Below are positions 1-8,145 of a stretch of DNA of 49,900 bases, one piece after another. This DNA is from a virus, in the IMG/VR virus record IMGVR_UViG_3300032116_000312, positions 1 to 49,900 of that record. One strand, given 5' to 3'. The notes beneath the pieces are model-generated. The model was not told the origin of the DNA. It saw only the letters and a list, made by a program, of their open reading frames with translations, and made no database searches. The position numbers and the translations under genes are program-made. How positions within the stretch are numbered: position 1 is the stretch's first letter; each line of letters begins with the position of its first letter.

Positions 1-2
1 CG

Positions 3-3000
3 GGCGAGGTCAGGTTTGATCCGCGCGAGCTTGTTGTGCCTCCGCAGTTCCGCGCCATTCCGCAGGACACTGGCATATCTGTTGGCGGCGAGGGCAAGCG
101 TCAGCTTGGCGAGCTTACCACGGCCGCATTCGCGCCCAGCCTCGATGTTGGCCCGGTCTCCGGCGGCCCGCTGCTCGTTGGCGTGAAGGACTACGACCAG
201 CCGATCGTCGGCTATCAGGCCAGCGCCGCGCTGCCCGAGGGGTTCCGTGTTAGCTATGGCTCGTCACGCCCGGCCGACGTGCCCTCCAAATACTCCTCCG
301 ACACGCTGTCGCTTGCCAAGGACATCCTCGGCACGCAGGTGGCTGCGCAGATGATGAAGCAGGGCGACAAGACCGGCTACGGCGCTTCGCTGTCGCGTGG
401 CAACAGGGACGGCGCAACCTACCTGAGCGTCTCGCGCCCGCCGATGGGCGGCATTTCGGTGATGGGCGGACGGGAGTTCCGCTTTGCCGACGGCGGCGAG
501 GTCTACCAGTCCACTGGCGAGAAGCTTGTCGATGACGGCAAGATCAACTGGGGCGACCCGAACGAGGCCCGCGACTTCTTCCGTGCCGACGCCGAGATGA
601 TGCGCCGCATGAAGGAAGAGGAAGACGCCAAGAAGACCACGTCCGTCCTGCCGAGCGGCGCGTCGTCCTATGCGTCTGTTGGCGACCTGCGCAATGCCGA
701 CCCTATCCTCGGCGCTATTCGCATGGCCGAAAGCTCCAACAACGTCAACGCGCAGAACGCAAAGTCGTCTGCAGGTGGCTTGTTTGGTTTCATTGACAGT
801 ACATGGGTCAACACGCTGCGCCGCATGGACCCGCAGCGTTATGGCAACATGAGCGACGCACAGTTGGTCGCGCTCAAGAAGGGGCCGCAGTCTGCGGCCA
901 TTCAGCAGGCGGCTGCTGACTATCACTTGCGCGCAGACATTGCCCCGACACTGTCCGGGGCCAACATTCCGCTGACGCCGGGCAACATCTATCTCGGCTG
1001 GTTCCAAGGGCCGCAGGGCGCTGTGACAGCCAATACCGCGCCTCCTGACGCGCGCGTGGCTGACCTGTTCCCGAAGACTGTAGGGCCGAATGCCAATGTC
1101 CGCTTCAACGGAAAGCCCTATGCCGAGTGGACGATCGCCGACCTGCGTGCGTGGGCTGACGCCACGATGGCGAAGCGCATGGGGCGTGCTGAGGGCGGCG
1201 AGGTTGTCGAACGTGAAGGGCATTCGGGCGGCAAGAAGGTCGTTGATACTATTCTTGATAAGATCCGCGCATGGCATGGTTCGCCATACAAGTTTGAAAA
1301 GTTTGACCCTGCCAAGTTTCTGACGGGCGAAGGTCAGGCGCGTTATGGTAAAGGTGCATATCTCGCGGAAGACAAAAATTTTGCGCAGCAATTTATGGGC
1401 AATCCAGAAGATCGTTATCGCCGCTTGTCTGGTCAGATGACGCCAAAAGAAGAAATTGCTTTTGATTTTGCAAATCGCCCTGACGCTCGCGACATGGACA
1501 TCATTAGCGCGCTTGCAAAGAAATATGGAAGCGACATTAGCTTTGACGAAGCAAATGAGCTTGCCAAGCAGGCAATGGCGCGTCGCGGTTCTCTTTACGA
1601 GGTGAACGTAAAGCCGGAAATGTCGCGCTTTCTTAATTGGAACCTGCGCCTTTCTGAGCAGCCGGAATATGTTCGCGAACTTATTACGCCAAAGAACCTT
1701 GGGCTGCGCGAAGCTGGTCCGTTTCCCGGTGGTGATCGTTTTGGTTGGGTTGACGAGACGGGCAAGCCCGTTGGCAGCGTGTCCACTGTGCGCGCCCCAG
1801 AAAATCCTTTTGGTGAAGCGTCTGGAGGCCACATCTACAATATGATTGGTCGTGAAGATCAGAACCGCGCGACAGACGTGCTGCGCGATCTTGGCATTTC
1901 AGGCATCACTTATCGTGATCCGTCTAGCTTTGGGAAAATGAACCCAACAAGCAACTTTGTTGTTTTTAGCCCAGACAAAGACATCGACATTGTGAACCGC
2001 TACGCAAGCGGCGGCGAAGTCGATCAGGCCCTGCACATTGTTCGCGAGCATCATGCAGACGGCGAAGCCGTTGGTCCAACGTCGCGCCAGCGCATGCGTG
2101 AAACAATTGGCATGCTCGATCGCAATGAGCCCAGACCCGCAGTTGACCCTGCGGTCGAGGCCGAGAACAGGGCGAACGCTATTCGCCGTTTCCGCGAGAA
2201 CCCGCTGCGCCGGGACGAAGCTTTTGCATATCCCGTCGAGCGCAGTGTGCGCGACATTGTTGGCGGCATGATTGCTGGCGACGAACCTAATAGGTCATAT
2301 GCAACTGAGATGCGCCGCCGTGCTGCCGACTTGCTTGTTGGCTCGACGGGTCTGCCTGACAGCGGGACTGTGGGCTTTGGTGTTGCAGATTTGCCGCGAG
2401 TAACCGGCATCCCGCTGCAGGTTGCCGACGTTGCTCACAGCCTGCAAGAGGGCGACTATGTCGGCGCTGCTGCCAACACACTGCTGCCCGCAGCCATGCT
2501 TGCGCGTAAGCCAATTGCTGACGCCGGTCGTCGTGCGGTTGAAATTGCTCGTGAGTATGTGCCCCAGTATTCGCCGCAGTTGGCAACAGCCGCAGGCGCT
2601 GCTGCTCTGCTGTCGCCTGATGAGGCTGAGGCTGCAAAGTTAAAAATACGCCAGACACCTTCTCAAAGGGTTCGTGGGGCTGAACTTATTATAAGAGATC
2701 CAGAGATTGCCAGCGTAGCTTTGGCAAAACGCGACCTTGGCGGCAGTGACAAAACTGGCATGCTTGCCAAGGATGTTGAATATGTTGTCTCGCCAAAGGG
2801 CGACCTGCAGCCTTGGAAGCCTTTCAATCCAGAAGATATGTACCGCGAAGAAGGATATGTTGTTCCTGCTCTCGGTGACAGGTCTCGCGCTGGCGCAATG
2901 CTGCAAGAGATTAACGATGTTAAATTAACCGAACCTGTTAATCTGCAGGGCGGTGGAGAATTTAAGCGTTCGCTTGAAGACCCAAATGCAACATGGGCTT

Positions 3001-3764
3001 CTCGTAAAGGCGCGACGACCAGCATGTACAAGCGTCTCGGCGATGAGATAAAGGCGCAAAACATTCCAGAAGATGCGCCTATATTTATGTCGCATACAAT
3101 CATGGGTTATCCCTCACTCGACAGCACGCAGATGATGGCTGAAGGCATCTTGCGTCAGATCGAGCCTACGCGCGGAAAGATAGACCTTAAAGCTGCCGAA
3201 ACATTTGACACATTTGTTCGCCGTTCAAACCCTGACTGGCCGGGTATTTTGAACCCCGCAGCAGCAGAGAAATGGCTGAAAACAAATGAGGCCGGAGCCC
3301 GCACATCCTCAATTCTTCAGGCGCTTGATAAGGCATCAGCGCAAACTGGCGGGCTGCCTAATCTTGGCGCTGCTCGTCTTGCTGTGATGGAGCCTCGCCT
3401 CATCAGTGCAGATCAACTTGCATCAGGCTTTGCAGTTTCGAAAATCGATCCGTATAAGCGCGCAAGTGAAACTAAGCACACGACATACACGACGCCAATT
3501 CTTGGTGAATATCGTGGCGGCACAGAATATCAAATCCCTGCGCACTTGATGTTCCCTGATTGGTTCAAGAAAATAAGTCCAACTTATACTGAACGCGCTA
3601 CAGGGACTGTGAAAGAAACAACGCCGACGATGTATCAGCAAGCGTTGATGACACAGTTCCCTGTTCAGAAAACCAATCAAGAGTGGCTCGACAACATAAT
3701 GAAATATGTTGAAGAGCAGGGTAAGAAGTGGGGTTACCGTTTTGGCGGTGTCGCAAACGAATAG
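3..3764 (+). CDS. Polyvalent virion protein (transglycosylase + ADP-ribosyltransferase), 5' partial
   Basis: The frame is open to the window edge, so the true start is probably upstream; the GTG at 36 (residue 1 below) is only the first candidate start seen. A beta-rich N-terminal part ends at about residue 148. A lytic-transglycosylase-like domain spans about 220-375, with the candidate catalytic Glu232 in IRMAESSN and a following GLFGFIDSTW motif. An ADP-ribosyltransferase domain of the ART-PolyVal type spans about 408-655, with AWHGSP, the glycine-rich GEGQARYGKGAYLAE and a C-terminal NFVVFSPDKDIDI strand. A helical region and a large uncharacterised C-terminal domain (VNLQGG motif) complete it. 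The motifs FADGGEV, RAEGGEV and YASGGEV sit at the domain junctions. Family knowledge: such proteins are injected with phage DNA, open peptidoglycan and modify host targets. The ART segment looks more AT-rich than its flanks, suggesting module exchange. Confidence 0.8.
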   Translation, partial: GEVRFDPRELVVPPQFRAIPQDTGISVGGEGKRQLGELTTAAFAPSLDVGPVSGGPLLVGVKDYDQPIVGYQASAALPEGFRVSYGSSRPADVPSKYSSDTLSLAKDILGTQVAAQMMKQGDKTGYGASLSRGNRDGATYLSVSRPPMGGISVMGGREFRFADGGEVYQSTGEKLVDDGKINWGDPNEARDFFRADAEMMRRMKEEEDAKKTTSVLPSGASSYASVGDLRNADPILGAIRMAESSNNVNAQNAKSSAGGLFGFIDSTWVNTLRRMDPQRYGNMSDAQLVALKKGPQSAAIQQAAADYHLRADIAPTLSGANIPLTPGNIYLGWFQGPQGAVTANTAPPDARVADLFPKTVGPNANVRFNGKPYAEWTIADLRAWADATMAKRMGRAEGGEVVEREGHSGGKKVVDTILDKIRAWHGSPYKFEKFDPAKFLTGEGQARYGKGAYLAEDKNFAQQFMGNPEDRYRRLSGQMTPKEEIAFDFANRPDARDMDIISALAKKYGSDISFDEANELAKQAMARRGSLYEVNVKPEMSRFLNWNLRLSEQPEYVRELITPKNLGLREAGPFPGGDRFGWVDETGKPVGSVSTVRAPENPFGEASGGHIYNMIGREDQNRATDVLRDLGISGITYRDPSSFGKMNPTSNFVVFSPDKDIDIVNRYASGGEVDQALHIVREHHADGEAVGPTSRQRMRETIGMLDRNEPRPAVDPAVEAENRANAIRRFRENPLRRDEAFAYPVERSVRDIVGGMIAGDEPNRSYATEMRRRAADLLVGSTGLPDSGTVGFGVADLPRVTGIPLQVADVAHSLQEGDYVGAAANTLLPAAMLARKPIADAGRRAVEIAREYVPQYSPQLATAAGAAALLSPDEAEAAKLKIRQTPSQRVRGAELIIRDPEIASVALAKRDLGGSDKTGMLAKDVEYVVSPKGDLQPWKPFNPEDMYREEGYVVPALGDRSRAGAMLQEINDVKLTEPVNLQGGGEFKRSLEDPNATWASRKGATTSMYKRLGDEIKAQNIPEDAPIFMSHTIMGYPSLDSTQMMAEGILRQIEPTRGKIDLKAAETFDTFVRRSNPDWPGILNPAAAEKWLKTNEAGARTSSILQALDKASAQTGGLPNLGAARLAVMEPRLISADQLASGFAVSKIDPYKRASETKHTTYTTPILGEYRGGTEYQIPAHLMFPDWFKKISPTYTERATGTVKETTPTMYQQALMTQFPVQKTNQEWLDNIMKYVEEQGKKWGYRFGGVANE

Positions 3765-3925
3765 ATGTCGCGCACTGCTATGTCGAGCATCTCATAAAGC
3801 TTATTGATGCGCTCGTCTTGCACGTCTGCATCAAGCTCGCCAATGATGTCAGCGACGTACCCCATGATCTCCCCGTAGAGGCGCTCGGCGTCGTCAAAGG
3901 TCATGGCAGTCTGGTCCGTATCCAT
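3734..3925 (-). CDS. Small acidic protein on the opposite strand
   Basis: A 63-aa acidic, mostly helical protein of unknown function. It is the only minus-strand gene I accept in the first 38 kb. The ATG at 3925 is preferred because GGAG lies six bases before it; an upstream in-frame ATG at 3937 is part of the ribosome-binding module. The leader ATGGAGATCGAAATG closely matches the leaders of genes at 40482 (minus), 43307 and 49339, which supports real expression. It overlaps the 3' end of the polyvalent gene by 31 bp tail to tail, so its mRNA would be antisense to that end. A TATACA-like -10 lies at 3959-3964 on the minus strand, with a weak -35. The plus-strand frame over the same bases looks like a shadow. 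Confidence 0.6.
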   Translation of the reverse strand: MDTDQTAMTFDDAERLYGEIMGYVADIIGELDADVQDERINKLYEMLDIAVRDIYSFATPPKR

Positions 3926-4022
3926 TTCGATCTCCATTTCTAAAACTTACGAATTGAGTGTATATTCACGCCAGCCGCGAGGCAACGGGGACGCCCGGAA
4001 AAAACCTAGCTAGGAGCTGGCA

Positions 4023-5831
4023 ATGAGCGAAATGTCGAAAAAGGCCCGCGCGGCCCTCCGTGAGAAGGCCAAGCGCCTCTCCACAGAGAAAGATGTGAAG
4101 ACCGATAGTTCCAATTGGACCCCCGCAGAGCCGCTTGAGGCTCAGGCCAAGACGGGAATGCGCCCGGTCAGCCGCCGCAACTTTAAGAAGGGCGGCAAGG
4201 TCACGGGCGACCCCTCGGTCAAGCACGCCGGTCGTAAGGCCCGCAAGGCCGGTGGCCGTCTCGTCGCCAATGACAAGACCGAGGCCAAAGACATCGCCGT
4301 CGCCAAAATGAACCGCAACCAGAAGGAAGCGAACCAGAGCCGCGAGGGCATCAAGCACATTGGCGGCCTGAAGCGTGGCGGCCGTGCGGCCTGCAACGTC
4401 GGCGGAGCCCCCACTGGCGTCCTCAAGAAGGCCATTGGCTCCATGATGACCGGCGGCATGAAGAAGGGCGGCACGGTCAAGCGCAAGGGCCACTCAAATG
4501 GCGAGCGCGTTGACGAGATCGGCGAGCTGATCCGCACGCTGCCCGACACGGGCAACACGCCTGAAGCCAACAGCGCCGTCATGCCCCAGCGCGCCCCCGC
4601 GCCCAAGGTTGAAGAGGTCAGCCCGGCCGACGCCGCCCGCATGAAAAGGATCATGGACCTCAACAGTCGCGCAAACATGGAAGCCGAGCGTCAGGAAAGG
4701 GCTCGCCAGCTCTTCAAGCTTCGCGGCTTTAAGAAGGGCGGTGAGGCCAAGGCCCGCAAGGACGGCGGCGAAGTCAATTACGGCCCTGCTGAGAACTACA
4801 AGAGCAAGCCCGCAGTCACCACCAAAGAGCAGATCGCCATCGAAAAGAAGGGCGACGCTGCTTCCAAGCCGACACGCGGCAAGGCCCAGAACTACGCCAA
4901 CGGCGGCGCTCCCGACAGCCGCATGGCGATCGTGAAGCCCCGCATGTTTGACTTCGGTGCTGGCACGTCCGGCTCGCCCTATAAGAAGGGTGGCGCTGCA
5001 AAGCATCCCGACGAGGCCATGGACAAGGCCCTCATCAAGAAAATGGTGAAGCCGGAGGCTCGCAAGGGCAAGGCTGATGGCGGCATGTCTGCGCTCGGTG
5101 GACTGCTTCCCGCTCTCGCGGGCGAAGGCGACAAGGCCGGCTTGAAGGGCCTGCTTGGTTTGGCGGGCGGCATGAAGTCTGGCGGCAAGGCCACAAAGAA
5201 GCGCCCCGGCAAGTTCTACGGCGGCGCTATGAACGGCAACGCTCCCCAGATGATCCCGCCTGCGCCGCAGCAGGGCATGATGCCTCCGGCCGCAATGCCT
5301 CCGGCCGCAATGCCCAATATGGCGGCTAACATGCAGCCCCCTGCTCCCACGCCAATGCCTACCGGCACCCCTTCCGGGTACGCTCGTGGCGGCAAAACTA
5401 AGGGCAAAGGCAAGACGAACATCAACATCGTCATTGCTGCCGGTCAGAAGCCCGAGCAGCCCGGCATGATGCCTCCTCCGGGTGGTCCGGGTGGCCCGCC
5501 TCCGGGCGGTGGTATTCCCGTGCCAATGGCTGCTGGTTCGGGCGCTCCGCCTCCTGCTCCAATGCCGATGCCGGTGCCTATGCCGATGCCTGCTGGCGCA
5601 CCTCCTATGGCCCGCAAGGCTGGCGGACGCATCAGCAAGGTCGCCTCGTCCTACAAGGGCATGACGGCTGGCTCGGGCTCAGGCGAGGGACGCCTGCAGA
5701 AGACAGACATTGCCAAGCGCACGAACCACAAGGCGGGCGGCAAAATCTATCGCTCTTATAAAGACATGGACGCGGGTGCCGGTTCCGGTTTCGGTCGCTT
5801 GGAAAAGACCGAAATTCAGAAGCGCAAATAA
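4023..5831 (+). CDS. Lys/Gly-Gly repeat protein, probably virion-associated
   Basis: A 602-aa, very basic, low-complexity protein with no enzymatic domain that I recognise. It carries about thirteen short motifs of the form [K/R/Y]-x-x-G-G-x-[V/A/I], such as FKKGGKV, LKRGGRA, FKKGGEA, YARGGKT and RKAGGRI. The region around residues 400-540 is rich in Pro, Met and Gly. The C-terminus has two tandem copies of a unit that runs KAGG(R/K)I, SYK-M-AG, GRL-KT-I-KR. Similar SYK/GRL/KT tails are familiar from uncultured aquatic phages, without known function. TAGGAG precedes the start, partly inside the palindrome CCTAGCTAGG. The charge and repeats would suit a DNA- or scaffold-binding head protein, but that is inference. 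Confidence 0.75.
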   Translation: MSEMSKKARAALREKAKRLSTEKDVKTDSSNWTPAEPLEAQAKTGMRPVSRRNFKKGGKVTGDPSVKHAGRKARKAGGRLVANDKTEAKDIAVAKMNRNQKEANQSREGIKHIGGLKRGGRAACNVGGAPTGVLKKAIGSMMTGGMKKGGTVKRKGHSNGERVDEIGELIRTLPDTGNTPEANSAVMPQRAPAPKVEEVSPADAARMKRIMDLNSRANMEAERQERARQLFKLRGFKKGGEAKARKDGGEVNYGPAENYKSKPAVTTKEQIAIEKKGDAASKPTRGKAQNYANGGAPDSRMAIVKPRMFDFGAGTSGSPYKKGGAAKHPDEAMDKALIKKMVKPEARKGKADGGMSALGGLLPALAGEGDKAGLKGLLGLAGGMKSGGKATKKRPGKFYGGAMNGNAPQMIPPAPQQGMMPPAAMPPAAMPNMAANMQPPAPTPMPTGTPSGYARGGKTKGKGKTNINIVIAAGQKPEQPGMMPPPGGPGGPPPGGGIPVPMAAGSGAPPPAPMPMPVPMPMPAGAPPMARKAGGRISKVASSYKGMTAGSGSGEGRLQKTDIAKRTNHKAGGKIYRSYKDMDAGAGSGFGRLEKTEIQKRK

Positions 5832-5865
5832 TTCGCGGCCGGTCGCAAGCAGGCCGTGAATAAGA

Positions 5866-5900
5866 GGGTGGCTGGCACTATCCCCTCGTGCCAGTCACCC
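5866..5900 (+). promoter_or_regulatory. Intercistronic hairpin with anti-Shine-Dalgarno loop
   Basis: A 13-bp stem (GGGTGGCTGGCAC with GTGCCAGTCACCC, one G-U pair) encloses a 9-base loop TATCCCCTC. It lies 34 bases after a stop codon. No T-run follows, so it is a poor terminator. The loop's CCCCTC is complementary to GAGGGG at 5909-5914 and to GAGGGG at 5921-5926; the latter is the ribosome-binding site of the next gene. A pseudoknot that lowers translation, or a simple processing stem, are both possible. Confidence 0.6.
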
Positions 5901-5932
5901 TTACACATGAGGGGACATGAGAGGGGAAACTC

Positions 5933-6136
5933 GTGCTGACGTATAACTCAAAGTTTGAGAAAGAGCTGAAGCAGCTCATTCAGCAGACTATCGAAGAGCG
6001 GAAAGAGCTTCTCGCCAACGGCCTCTCGGTAGTTGATTTCGAAACGTACAAACACCAAGTGGGTATTATCAAAGGACTTCGCATGGCGATCGAGCTGTGT
6101 GATGAGGCGACGCTTTTGATTGAGCGCCGTGAGTAA
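5933..6136 (+). CDS. Small helical phage protein
   Basis: A 67-aa charged protein, predicted mostly helical by eye, with the central stretch YKHQVGIIKGLRMAIE. Small proteins of this type occur in phage head gene clusters, but I know of no function. A GTG start is used, six bases after GAGGGG. That ribosome-binding site is the one complementary to the loop of the hairpin just upstream. The gene precedes the co-chaperonin by 21 bp and is probably co-transcribed with it. Confidence 0.7.
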   Translation: MLTYNSKFEKELKQLIQQTIEERKELLANGLSVVDFETYKHQVGIIKGLRMAIELCDEATLLIERRE

Positions 6137-6157
6137 TTAAAGGAACGTGAGGGGAAT

Positions 6158-6550
6158 ATGTCTAACATTGCAATGGCGCATGACAAAGATCCGCGTGAAG
6201 CTTTGCTGAAAGAAGTCGGCGACCTGAGTGGCGTCGAGATTTTCAACATGCAGGTTCTCGTCGCGGTTTACATTCGTCCCGAAAAGACGAAGAGCGGCAT
6301 TATCCTTTCGGATAAAACCCGCGACGAAGACCGCTTTCAGTCCAAGGTCGGCCTGATTGTGAAGAAAGGCCCGTCTGCTTTCGTCGATGATGACGGCAAG
6401 TGGTTCTCTGGCCTTGATATTAAGGAAGGTGACTGGATCGTTTTCCGCCCCAGCGACGGGTGGAACGTCACTGTAAACGGCACTTTGTGCCGCATGCTCG
6501 ATGACATGTCGATCCGTGGCCGTATCAGCCATCCCGATCAGGTTTGGTGA
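6158..6550 (+). CDS. GroES-like co-chaperonin
   Basis: A 130-aa protein with a Cpn10/GroES-type beta-barrel pattern. The segment starting VLVAVYIRPEKTKSGIIL corresponds to the conserved N-terminal strands and the mobile loop, followed by KVGLIVKKGP, an IKEGDWIVF strand and a C-terminal strand around LCRMLDDMSIRGRI. GroES proteins cap the host GroEL chamber; phage versions such as T4 gp31 adapt GroEL to fold the phage capsid protein. Its place directly before the scaffold and capsid genes supports that role. No GroEL gene is visible, so it would work with the host chaperonin. GAGGGG precedes the ATG. Confidence 0.8.
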   Translation: MSNIAMAHDKDPREALLKEVGDLSGVEIFNMQVLVAVYIRPEKTKSGIILSDKTRDEDRFQSKVGLIVKKGPSAFVDDDGKWFSGLDIKEGDWIVFRPSDGWNVTVNGTLCRMLDDMSIRGRISHPDQVW

Positions 6551-6561
6551 GGAGAAATCAC

Positions 6562-7449
6562 ATGGCAGACAATGACGCACAGCTTGAAATCGAGCTTGAA
6601 GACGACCCGAAGGCCGCAGTAAGCGACATAAAGGTCGAAAAAGTCGATGATGAAGATAAAAAAAGTGAAGTTGGGGCTGATGAGGGCATCAATGACCTCA
6701 AAATGAAGCTCGAACAGGAGCGTCAGGCCCGTATTCAGGCCGAAAAACACGCCCAAATGGCTGCTCAGGCGGCCGCAGAGGCCAAAAACGAGGTGCAAGA
6801 CACCAATTTGCAGCTCGTGAAGAACGCGATCGACACTGTTAAGCGCAACAACGACATCCTGAAGTATAATTACAGCGAGGCCATGGCCGTCGGTGACTAT
6901 ACGAAGGCTGCCGAGATCCAAGAGACCATGTCGATGAACTCCGCCAAGCTCATGGAGCTTGAGCGCGGTCGTCAGCACATGGAAACTGCCCCAAAGTACG
7001 AGGCCCCGCAGATCCAGACCCCGTCTGACCCTGTCGAGGCGGTTGCTTCGCAGCTTACGCCCCGTTCTGCTGAGTGGGTCCGTCGCAATCCTAACTTTGT
7101 GACCGATCCTCGCCTGTATCAGAAGATGGTTGCCGCCCATAACATCGCATTGGCGGACGGCCACTCGCCCGATACGGACGATTATTTTGCCTCGGTTGAA
7201 GAAACCCTGCGCATCAGCAAGCGCGTTGCTGTCGAGGCGGAAGATCCCATGGCCGAAGCGGCAAAGGTCACGCAGCGCCGTGCGCCTCCTGCGGCTCCCG
7301 TCACTCGTTCTGGCACCGGCACGGGCTCACGCCCGAACGTCGTTCGCCTGACGAGGCTGGAGGCTGAGACCGCCCGCGACCTCGGCATGACCGAGGAAGA
7401 ATATGCCCGCAACAAGATGCTCCTTCAAAAAGAAGGCCGCCTGAACTAA
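6562..7449 (+). CDS. Probable capsid scaffolding protein
   Basis: A 295-aa protein with an acidic N-terminus (about residues 1-50), a long charged, alanine-rich coiled coil (about 45-150), a central region with WVRRNPNFVTDP and a basic, Pro/Ala-rich C-terminus. This build, and its place upstream of decoration and major capsid genes, fit a scaffolding protein that guides procapsid assembly through its C-terminus. I chose the ATG at 6562, eight bases after GGAG, over an in-frame GTG at 6544 that would overlap the previous gene. The assignment rests on architecture and context, not on a diagnostic motif. Confidence 0.7.
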   Translation: MADNDAQLEIELEDDPKAAVSDIKVEKVDDEDKKSEVGADEGINDLKMKLEQERQARIQAEKHAQMAAQAAAEAKNEVQDTNLQLVKNAIDTVKRNNDILKYNYSEAMAVGDYTKAAEIQETMSMNSAKLMELERGRQHMETAPKYEAPQIQTPSDPVEAVASQLTPRSAEWVRRNPNFVTDPRLYQKMVAAHNIALADGHSPDTDDYFASVEETLRISKRVAVEAEDPMAEAAKVTQRRAPPAAPVTRSGTGTGSRPNVVRLTRLEAETARDLGMTEEEYARNKMLLQKEGRLN

Positions 7450-7462
7450 TTGGAGATAGGTT

Positions 7463-8029
7463 ATGGTCAGCAAATTTCAGAAAGCCGTGGCCGAAAAGGC
7501 CACAAAAACCGAAGCAGTTGAACGTCCAACGATGAGGCCCGCCATGCGTGAAGACGACCCCCGCGCCCGCGCCGCCGCCCGTGCGGCCCAACTCCGTGAA
7601 CACATTGGTGACCTCGACGAGGGCACTGACGAGTTCTATGTGCCGCCGAGCATGGTGCCGGACGGCTGGACCTACGAATGGAAGCGCCGCACGATCTGGA
7701 ACCAAGAGGATCCGGCCTATACCGTGCAGCTCGCCCGCGACGGCTGGGAAGAAGTGCCGCTCAATCGCGACGCAACTCATCAGGCCATGATGCCGAAGGG
7801 CTGGTCGGGCAACACGATCGAGCGCAAGGGCATGATCTTGATGGAGCGCCCGAAGGAAATCTCGGACGAAATCCGCAACATCGAGCTGCGCCGCGCACGC
7901 CAGCAGGTCCGCATTAAGGAAAGCCAGCTCGCTGGCACGCCTGAAGGCACCCTGTCTCGCGACGCAGATCCGCGTGTCCGCCCGAACATTAAGAAGTCGT
8001 TCGACATGCCGATCCCCGAGGATCTGTAG
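7463..8029 (+). CDS. Conserved head-region protein of unknown function
   Basis: A 188-aa protein with a basic, alanine-rich N-terminus. A recognisable core follows: PDGWTYEWKRRTIWNQ, a GWEEVPLNRD strand, a MMPKGWSGNTIERKG segment and LMERPKEI. Similar cores occur in phage head clusters between scaffold and capsid genes; I recall no assigned function. GGAG lies seven bases before the start. It is the last gene before the tRNA and terminator, so it ends the first head transcription unit. Confidence 0.7.
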   Translation: MVSKFQKAVAEKATKTEAVERPTMRPAMREDDPRARAAARAAQLREHIGDLDEGTDEFYVPPSMVPDGWTYEWKRRTIWNQEDPAYTVQLARDGWEEVPLNRDATHQAMMPKGWSGNTIERKGMILMERPKEISDEIRNIELRRARQQVRIKESQLAGTPEGTLSRDADPRVRPNIKKSFDMPIPEDL

Positions 8030-8036
8030 TCAAAAA

Positions 8037-8111
8037 GCCCTTGTAGCGCAGTGGTAGAGCAACGGTTTTGTAAACCGTAGGTCGTGGGTTCAAATCCTAC
8101 CGGGGGCACCA
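8037..8111 (+). tRNA. tRNA-Thr (anticodon TGT)
   Basis: A complete cloverleaf can be drawn. The acceptor stem is GCCCTTG with CGGGGGC (two G-U pairs). The D arm is GCGC-loop-GAGC with one G-A mismatch. The anticodon arm is ACGGT-TTTGTAA-ACCGT, with TGT in the middle. The T arm is GTGGG-TTCAAAT-CCTAC. The discriminator is A and CCA is encoded. It reads ACA codons and lies between two head genes, eight bases after a stop codon and just before a terminator. Confidence 0.93.
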
Positions 8112-8115
8112 ATTA

Positions 8116-8145
8116 GGGGCGCATTCGTGCGCCCCTTTACTTTTC
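8116..8145 (+). terminator. Rho-independent terminator after tRNA-Thr
   Basis: A perfect 8-bp stem (GGGGCGCA with TGCGCCCC) closed by a TTCG tetraloop is followed by TTTACTTTTC. It begins five bases after the tRNA CCA end and closes the first head-gene unit. Confidence 0.88.

Noticed and set aside
264-1832. Long minus-strand open frame of 522 codons
   Set aside because: It is the mirror of the polyvalent gene, has an Arg/His/Cys-heavy random composition and no motif; it is a shadow of GC-rich coding DNA.
3728-3943. Plus-strand frame of 71 codons
   Set aside because: It lies over the minus-strand 63-aa gene, which has the better ribosome-binding site and shared leader; the plus product has a random Cys/His-rich look.
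8037-8111. tRNA gene as a prophage attachment site
   Set aside because: The tRNA is complete and sits inside the structural operon, no integrase is visible and no duplicated 3' end was found, so an att site is not supported.
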